Shown here: positions 6,527 through 11,251 of the stretch, one piece after another | How positions within the stretch are numbered: position 1 is the stretch's first letter | Layout of the letters: each line of letters opens with the position of its first letter | Assembly: GCA_001564035.1 (NCBI GenBank) | Contig: LKMX01000017.1 | Coordinates: forward strand, 1 to 13,259 | Source: Nanohaloarchaea archaeon PL-Br10_U2g27 | GTDB taxonomy: Archaea > Nanohalarchaeota > Nanosalinia > Nanosalinales > Nanosalinaceae | Direction: 5' to 3' | DNA: 13,259 nt | Position numbers and translations under genes: made by a program | Notes under the pieces: model-generated | Seen by the model: only the letters and a program-made list of their open reading frames with translations | The model's database searches: none | What the model was told of the DNA's origin: nothing

Positions 6527-7759
6527 ATGAACACTGGAGAAAAAGCAGCACAGCTTCTAAAACTTGAACTATGCGACCACTGCCTCGGAAGACAGTTCGC
6601 ACAACTAGGTCACGGCCTCGAAAACCATACACGAGGAAAAATAGTTAGAGAACACGGCGAAAAACTCGAAGAAAAACACTTTGAGGAAAGGCCTGAATCA
6701 AAAACAGGAGGAGAATGCAGCATATGCAACGGAATATTCAACCAAGTCACAGATTATGCCGAAATGGTGCAAAGCTCGCTGGACAGATACGAACTCGAAA
6801 CATTCCTATTAGGGATCAGGCCTCCGGAAGAACTAATACGAAAAGAAGAAGAAATATGGGAAGAATACGGAGTAGAACACACAGAACCCATAAAAACAGA
6901 ACTATCCCGTCTAATCGGTAAAGAAGTAGGAGATTTAACAGGCCTCAGCGTAGAGTTCGAACGCCCTGACATAATGGCAGTAATCGATATGCGCGAAGGC
7001 AAAGACCGCATCGAACTACAAGTAAACTCAATACTATTCTACGGCCGTTACAACAAGTATTCCAGAGAACTACCTCAGACAGAATGGCCTTGCAGTGAAT
7101 GCGGGGGAAGCGGATGCGATAACTGCGAATGGACGGGCCAACAGTACCAAGGATCAGTACAAGAAATAATTCAAAGGCCTTTCATCCAACAAAGCAAAGG
7201 AATAGACGCAAAATTCCACGGCGCAGGAAGAGAAGACATAGACGTCAAATGCTTCGGCAAAAGGCCTTTCGTAGTAGAAATCAGAGAACCACTAAAAAGA
7301 AAGCTTGACCTCGAAGAGATAAAACAGGAGATAAACGAAGACGGAAGAGTAGAAGTATTCGGCCTCAAAGAGACACACCACAACAAACCTGCAGAAATCA
7401 AACAACTCAAAGCCGATAAAAGCTATAGAGCATGGATTGAGGTAGAAAAACTCGAAGAAGCAGACCTGAAATCGCTGGAAAAGCTTGAAGGAGTTGTAGA
7501 GCAGCGCACGCCTAGCAGAGTAGAACACAGAAGAGCAGATAAAATAAGGGAAAGAGAAGTCAAAGAAATCGACTGGAAAACCGAAGACAAACTGCTAGTT
7601 ATAGATGTACAGGCAGAATCAGGAACATACATCAAAGAACTAATATCCAGCGACAACGGAAGAACAAAACCCAGCGTATCAGGCCTAATCAGTCAAAAAG
7701 CTGAATGCGTAAAGCTTGACGTAACAGGCTTCCACATACCAGGTGAAGAAAGTGAATGA
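6527..7759 (+). CDS. pus10: tRNA pseudouridine synthase Pus10
   Basis: Archaeal Pus10 makes pseudouridine at tRNA positions 54 and 55. The 410-residue protein shows the expected order. An N-terminal zinc site is formed by C16/C19 (CDHC) and C64/C67 (CSIC). A THUMP-like RNA-binding region spans about 70-185. A second Cys cluster CSECGGSGCDNC supplies C189, C192, C197 and C200. The catalytic signature HGAGRED (231-237) has probable nucleophile Asp237, followed by GKRPFVVEIREP (244-255). The C-terminal motif SGTYIKELISSDNGRTKPSV (365-384) closes the active site. All catalytic and metal-binding features are intact. Five of its AGGCCT copies encode Arg-Pro or Gly-Leu at functional motifs. The end overlaps the PHP gene by 8 nt if that gene starts at 7752. 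Confidence 0.96.
   Translation: MNTGEKAAQLLKLELCDHCLGRQFAQLGHGLENHTRGKIVREHGEKLEEKHFEERPESKTGGECSICNGIFNQVTDYAEMVQSSLDRYELETFLLGIRPPEELIRKEEEIWEEYGVEHTEPIKTELSRLIGKEVGDLTGLSVEFERPDIMAVIDMREGKDRIELQVNSILFYGRYNKYSRELPQTEWPCSECGGSGCDNCEWTGQQYQGSVQEIIQRPFIQQSKGIDAKFHGAGREDIDVKCFGKRPFVVEIREPLKRKLDLEEIKQEINEDGRVEVFGLKETHHNKPAEIKQLKADKSYRAWIEVEKLEEADLKSLEKLEGVVEQRTPSRVEHRRADKIREREVKEIDWKTEDKLLVIDVQAESGTYIKELISSDNGRTKPSVSGLISQKAECVKLDVTGFHIPGEESE
7742..7746 (+). promoter_or_regulatory. Shine-Dalgarno-like GGTGA for the PHP gene
   Basis: GGTGA inside the pus10 3' end is separated by 5 nt from the GTG at 7752. It favours that GTG over the upstream in-frame GTG at 7743, which overlaps the site. Confidence 0.4.
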
Positions 7760-8621
7760 AAAAGCGGCGGACCTCCACATCCATACAACAGCAAGTGACG
7801 GCACAGACAAACTAAAGAAGAGAATAAAAGATGCAGAAAAACAAGGCCTAGATGCTATAGCAGTCACAGACCATGACGCCATAAATCCTAATCTAGAAAA
7901 AAGATCTTTTACTGCTCAAAACGGCGTAGAAGTAATAACCGGAGCAGAGATAAACTCTGAAATAGACGGTGTAAAAATAGAGATTCTAGGCTACTTCCTA
8001 GACCCTAAGGACAAAAAACTCTGCAAAACAATTGAAAAAAACAAGGAATACCGCAAGAAAAGAATGAAAGAAATGGTTCAACGCTTAAACAATGATATAG
8101 GGCCAAAAATCAATTATGTCGACGTAAGAGCTAGAGCAGACGGGAACGTCGGCAGACCCCACCTCGCAGCAGAACTTGTAGAAAAAGGGGTAGTTGATAC
8201 AAGGAACCAGGCCTTCAACGAATATATAAGCGAAGACTGTGAGGCCTACGTCCAGACTGAAAGAGTGGAAGCTGAAAAAATCATAACAAAGATACATGAA
8301 AACGGCGGAGCTGCCGTTCTCGCGCATCCTGGCAGAGACCTAGAAAAAGATGAAGCCGAAAATGTGATCAATAAGCTGTCTGAACTAGGTCTAGATGGTT
8401 TAGAAGTAGAATACACATACAGGCATAAAATCCGGGACGGTTACAACATAAAATTCACAGAAGTCTATGCCGCCCGCCTAGCCGAAAGAGAAGGCCTAAT
8501 ACGCACTGGTGGAAGCGACTGCCACGGCAGTAAATCAAACAAGTACAACATTGGGAAAGTAAAACTTGATTATGGCTGCGTTGAAAAGCTGCGTAGAACA
8601 GCAGAAAGCTACAGAAATTGA
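7752..8621 (+). CDS. PHP-domain phosphoesterase, YciV/TrpH-like
   Basis: The protein has the full PHP metal-site set (numbered from the 7752 GTG): DLHIHTTASDG (7-17), TDHD (39-42), GAE (64-66), GRPH (134-137), AHPGR (191-195) and SDCHG (255-259). Together with a length near 289 aa this places it with the YciV/TrpH group, whose studied members are 3',5'-nucleoside-bisphosphate phosphatases or 5'-3' exonucleases on short RNA. All metal ligands are kept, so it is probably active. No ATG is available. GTG at 7752 follows a Shine-Dalgarno-like GGTGA and begins just before the first strand; GTG at 7743 is the alternative and adds three residues. Coupling to pus10 suggests an RNA-related role, but this is inference. 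Confidence 0.9.
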   Translation: MNEKAADLHIHTTASDGTDKLKKRIKDAEKQGLDAIAVTDHDAINPNLEKRSFTAQNGVEVITGAEINSEIDGVKIEILGYFLDPKDKKLCKTIEKNKEYRKKRMKEMVQRLNNDIGPKINYVDVRARADGNVGRPHLAAELVEKGVVDTRNQAFNEYISEDCEAYVQTERVEAEKIITKIHENGGAAVLAHPGRDLEKDEAENVINKLSELGLDGLEVEYTYRHKIRDGYNIKFTEVYAARLAEREGLIRTGGSDCHGSKSNKYNIGKVKLDYGCVEKLRRTAESYRN

Positions 8622-8627
8622 AGAGTG

Positions 8628-8635
8628 TTTAAAAG
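8628..8635 (+). promoter_or_regulatory. TATA-like box before the L21e-RpoF-DUF655 cluster
   Basis: tttaaaag is centred about 41 nt before the L21e ATG (8673), so the transcript would begin near 8659 with a leader of about 14 nt. That leader includes aggttgat, a partial Shine-Dalgarno match. This differs from the leaderless spacing at most other genes here. Confidence 0.4.
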
Positions 8636-8672
8636 TTTAGGACATTAACAAGGATTTATAGGTTGATAAAGT

Positions 8673-8960
8673 ATGGCAGAAAAATCAAGGGGAAAACAGC
8701 ACGGAGCACGAAGCAAGCTCTCATCCAATCCAAGAGAGAAACTCACAGTAAATGAATTACTGAAAGAATTTGAAGAAGGAGAAAAAGCACGGATCCAGAT
8801 CAACCCTGCTGTAACAGAAGGAAGGCCTCACCAAAGAGTCCACGGAAAAACAGGAGAAGTAAAAGGCAGAAGAGGCGACTCATACCAAATAGAGATAAAA
8901 GACGGCGGAATCGAAAAAACACTTTTCCTAAAACCTGCCCACCTAAAAAAGGTTGAATAA
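8673..8960 (+). CDS. rpl21e: Large-subunit ribosomal protein L21e
   Basis: The 95-residue, basic protein carries the L21e pattern: an N-terminal basic tail MAEKSRGKQHGARSKLSSNP, TVNELLKEFEEGEKARIQINP (25-45) and the SH3-like core GRPHQRVHGKTGEVKGRRGDSYQIEIKDG (50-78), ending with FLKPAHLKKVE. The RVHGKTGEV segment is the family hallmark. It is full length. It opens the conserved archaeal series L21e, RpoF, DUF655, KsgA, HemK-type methyltransferase, all on the same strand with small gaps. It probably has its own promoter in the 51-nt gap after the PHP gene. A high K/R content sets it apart from the acidic genes around it, as expected for rRNA binding. Confidence 0.96.
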   Translation: MAEKSRGKQHGARSKLSSNPREKLTVNELLKEFEEGEKARIQINPAVTEGRPHQRVHGKTGEVKGRRGDSYQIEIKDGGIEKTLFLKPAHLKKVE

Positions 8961-8965
8961 ATCGC

Positions 8966-8972
8966 GGAGGAT
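8966..8972 (+). promoter_or_regulatory. Strong Shine-Dalgarno site of rpoF
   Basis: GGAGGAT, the best Shine-Dalgarno match noticed in the window, ends 9 nt before the rpoF ATG at 8982. It shows that internal operon genes use ribosome-binding sites while first genes are mostly leaderless. Confidence 0.6.
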
Positions 8973-8981
8973 TTTTGAAAA

Positions 8982-9314
8982 ATGAAAATAGTAGAAGAAG
9001 AATACGTCTACCCTGTAGAGGCCTTAGAAGCCTTAAATGACAGAGATGAAGAAGAACTCACGCACGAACAGAGAATAGCATTAGAAAACTTATCCCGCCA
9101 CACAAAAATTACAGACCTAGATACGCTAGGGGAACTGCATTCAGAGTTCAAAGAAATTGAAGGCCTCAAAGACAAGCATATCTACAAGATTCTAGAAGTA
9201 GTGCCTACAGAAGAATCAACTGTCAGGGCTATTTTCTCCAAAGAAAGAGTAAAACTTGAAGACTCCGATATCGAAAACATTCTAGATATCACAAACTCGA
9301 TTGAAACCGAGTAA
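8982..9314 (+). CDS. rpoF: DNA-directed RNA polymerase subunit F (Rpb4/RpoF)
   Basis: RpoF pairs with RpoE (Rpb7) to form the polymerase stalk that binds nascent RNA and helps open the promoter. The 110-residue sequence fits: an N-terminal strand KIVEEEYVYPVEALEALNDR (2-21), an acidic helix with LTHEQRIALENLSRHTKI (26-43), and the HRDC-like C-terminal half with IEGLKDKHIYKILEVVPTEESTVRAIFSKERVKLEDSDIENIL (58-101). The LPTEDELRAI-type motif of the family appears as VPTEESTVRAIF. Identity is supported by position, since rpoF lies between L21e and DUF655 in many archaea. The protein is strongly acidic. It has its own Shine-Dalgarno site. Confidence 0.9.
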   Translation: MKIVEEEYVYPVEALEALNDRDEEELTHEQRIALENLSRHTKITDLDTLGELHSEFKEIEGLKDKHIYKILEVVPTEESTVRAIFSKERVKLEDSDIENILDITNSIETE

Positions 9315-9351
9315 ACCCTTAAAACAGTGGAGTTCTGAAATTAAATTACGC

Positions 9352-9358
9352 AGAGGTG
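9352..9358 (+). promoter_or_regulatory. Shine-Dalgarno site that selects a TTG start for the DUF655 gene
   Basis: AGAGGTG ends 6 nt before a TTG at 9365. The longer in-frame choice, GTG at 9356, is itself part of this site and has no upstream match, so TTG is the better start. A TATA-like cttaaaac at 9318-9325 could give an internal transcript with a leader of about 17 nt. Confidence 0.5.
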
Positions 9359-9364
9359 TCTATA

Positions 9365-9901
9365 TTGTCTGGAAAAGATGAACACGTACAAGTACTTGAC
9401 TTCCTAGAACACGGCAAAAGCAATGAAAGAGAGGAAAGAGTGGCCCAGACCATAGGCACTGAGTACTACACGCTTTTAGAAGTAGTAATGAGGGAAGAAG
9501 AAAGGCCTAAAGGAGGAGAAACCTTGTACATAGGCGAAGGCGACCGCGATAAGGTCGAATTTATTAAAGCCCGTATAAAATACGATGAGCTCACAGGAAA
9601 CGCTAAAAACGAGCTCAAATATGTGCTCGACGCCCTATTGAAAGAAAACGAAGACGACATAATTGAGTTCTTCAACACTGCTCCCCCAGTGACGCCGAGA
9701 AGACACGCGTTCGAGCTGCTTCCAGGAATAGGCAAGAAACACATGCAAAAACTACTTGATGAAAGAGAAAAAGAAGAGTTTGAATCGCTTCAAGACCTGA
9801 AAGACAGAGTACCCTCTATCCCTGATCCAAAAGAAACTGTTAGAAAAAGAATTATACAGGAACTGAAAGGCGAAGACGTTAGAACTAGGCTTTTCACCTG
9901 A
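9365..9901 (+). CDS. DUF655 protein with helix-hairpin-helix region
   Basis: DUF655 is an archaeal family of unknown role, almost always found next to ksgA and rpoF. From the TTG start the protein has 178 residues. The N-terminal half is a small beta domain (VQVLDFLEHGKSN at 8-20, TEYYTLLEVVMREE at 32-45, GGETLYIGEGDRDKVEFIKARI at 50-71). The C-terminal half has a helix-hairpin-helix DNA/RNA-binding motif, ELLPGIGKKHMQKLLDERE (117-135), followed by a second hairpin-like helix FESLQDLKDRVPSIPDP (139-155). The PGIGKK turn is the nucleic-acid contact. It ends 4 nt before KsgA. The genomic position suggests a role in rRNA or transcription, but no activity can be claimed. Confidence 0.85.
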   Translation: MSGKDEHVQVLDFLEHGKSNEREERVAQTIGTEYYTLLEVVMREEERPKGGETLYIGEGDRDKVEFIKARIKYDELTGNAKNELKYVLDALLKENEDDIIEFFNTAPPVTPRRHAFELLPGIGKKHMQKLLDEREKEEFESLQDLKDRVPSIPDPKETVRKRIIQELKGEDVRTRLFT

Positions 9902-9905
9902 AAAT

Positions 9906-10700
9906 ATGGATGTACAACAAAAAATCCGTGAGATAGGCCTCAAACCTGTTGACGGCCAAAACTTTCTAAACAACGTAAACACGGTTCAAGCACTAGTCGA
10001 ATCCGGAGAAATAGAAAAAGATAAAACACTGGAAATAGGCGGAGGCCTAGGCATAATAACATCCCAGCTCCTTGAAAAAACCTCAAAACTAACAGTAGTT
10101 GAGAAAGACACTGTTCTAGCGAACTACCTGCAAGAAAACTTTCAAGATGCAGAAATAATTAACAAAGACGCATTAACTATTGATTTCAGCGAATACGAAC
10201 GCTGTGTCTCTAATATTCCCTTCCAAATAACTTCCGAGATATTCGAAAAACTAGGAGAAGCACAAGTTCAATCATCTCTAATAATCCAGAAAGAGCTTGC
10301 AGACAAAGCAGTAGCGGAACCTGGAGACTCAGAATACGGCCGATTCACAGTCATGACACAGTACTACTTCCTACCTGTAAAACTAAGAGACATTCCAAGC
10401 AACGACTTCTATCCATCACCTGACGTTGATGCATCCATAATCAAACTGTATCCGAACAAGGAAAGACACGGTATACAAGACGAAGAAGCATTTTTCAAAC
10501 TGGTAAAGGCCTTGTTCACACATAAGAGAAAAAAGCTTAGAAACGCTTTCGTCGACTCACGAAACATACTGGATAAAAGCAAAGACGAATTAAAACCTTT
10601 GAGAGACAAAATACCTCACTCAGAAACCCGTGTCGTAAATCTAGGGATAACTGAACTAAAAGAAGTCATGCAATACTTAGAAACAGAAAAAATAATTTAG
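9906..10700 (+). CDS. ksgA: 16S rRNA adenine dimethyltransferase KsgA/Dim1
   Basis: KsgA/Dim1 dimethylates two adjacent adenines in the 3' terminal helix of 16S rRNA during small-subunit maturation, using S-adenosylmethionine. The 264 residues show every motif: GQNFL (17-21), motif I EIGGGLG (43-49), the SAM-binding acid E66 in VVEKD, D88 in NKDAL, the target-base motif NIPF (103-106, a usual archaeal form of NLPY), SEYGRFTVMTQYY after it, and FYPSPDVDASII in the middle. The C-terminal helical domain carries FTHKRKKLRNAF, which helps bind rRNA. One variant is Gly at the position usually Pro in motif I (EIGPG); this is unlikely to stop SAM binding. It is full length and lies 4 nt after DUF655. 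Confidence 0.96.
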   Translation: MDVQQKIREIGLKPVDGQNFLNNVNTVQALVESGEIEKDKTLEIGGGLGIITSQLLEKTSKLTVVEKDTVLANYLQENFQDAEIINKDALTIDFSEYERCVSNIPFQITSEIFEKLGEAQVQSSLIIQKELADKAVAEPGDSEYGRFTVMTQYYFLPVKLRDIPSNDFYPSPDVDASIIKLYPNKERHGIQDEEAFFKLVKALFTHKRKKLRNAFVDSRNILDKSKDELKPLRDKIPHSETRVVNLGITELKEVMQYLETEKII

Positions 10701-10706
10701 TGAAAA

Positions 10707-11219
10707 ATGATATACCCGGTAAGCGAAGACACACTACTGTTGAAAAAACAAGTAGAACAGCAAGACCTCGAAGGAGAAAAGGCCTTAGAAATAGGTACTG
10801 GGAACGGTTTAATAGCGGAAACAATGCTGGAAAAAGGAGCAAAAGTTACAGCATCAGATATCAACAAAAAGGCCTTAGATCAGCTCCCAAACCAGATAAA
10901 AACTGTTCAATCGGATTTATTTGAGAGCATTGAAGATGAATTCGATTTAATATGCTTCAATCCTCCTTATCTCCCCGAAGATGAAGACAAAGAATTTGAC
11001 GGATCGGAAACATGGATTGGAGGAAAGCAAGGCACAGAACTAACTGAAAAATTTTTAGAAGAAGCTCCAAACTACTTAAGGCCTGGCGGACAGGCATTCA
11101 TAGTCGTTAGCAGTCTTGCAGAAGACCGTGGTTTGAAAAAAGATTTCGATCTTGAAGTAGTCGCCAAGGAGAAGCACTGGTTTGAAACGCTGTACGTCAT
11201 GCGTCTTTCAATCGAATAA
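10707..11219 (+). CDS. HemK/Mtq2-type protein N5-glutamine methyltransferase
   Basis: The protein is a compact class I SAM methyltransferase of 170 residues. It opens with YPVSEDTLLL (3-12), the signature that marks the archaeal/eukaryal Mtq2 (HemK2) group. Motif I is EIGTGNG (28-34), the acidic end of strand 2 is Asp51 (ASDINKKAL), and the catalytic motif NPPYLP (85-90) accepts an amide nitrogen of Gln. Mtq2 enzymes methylate the GGQ glutamine of release factor aRF1 and act as a heterodimer with the zinc protein Trm112, which is not in this window. The N-terminal helical domain of bacterial PrmC is absent, as usual for the archaeal type. It follows KsgA after 6 nt without a ribosome-binding site. 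Confidence 0.9.
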   Translation: MIYPVSEDTLLLKKQVEQQDLEGEKALEIGTGNGLIAETMLEKGAKVTASDINKKALDQLPNQIKTVQSDLFESIEDEFDLICFNPPYLPEDEDKEFDGSETWIGGKQGTELTEKFLEEAPNYLRPGGQAFIVVSSLAEDRGLKKDFDLEVVAKEKHWFETLYVMRLSIE

Positions 11220-11227
11220 GTTTTTAA
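11220..11227 (+). promoter_or_regulatory. TATA-like box of the surface-protein gene
   Basis: gtttttaa, immediately after the stop of the methyltransferase gene, is centred 28.5 nt before the ATG at 11252, again predicting a leaderless mRNA. A further A/T stretch (aaatataata) sits just before the ATG. Confidence 0.5.
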
Positions 11228-11251
11228 CCACTGTTCTAACAAATATAATAC

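Noticed and set aside
8655..8660. tttata as the TATA box for L21e
   Set aside because: It lies only about 15 nt before the ATG. The tttaaaag at 8628-8635 has better spacing.
10700..10924. Plus-strand ORF starting at a GTG at the KsgA stop
   Set aside because: Out of frame with the Mtq2-type methyltransferase that covers the same bases. Arg/Lys-rich translation without pattern.
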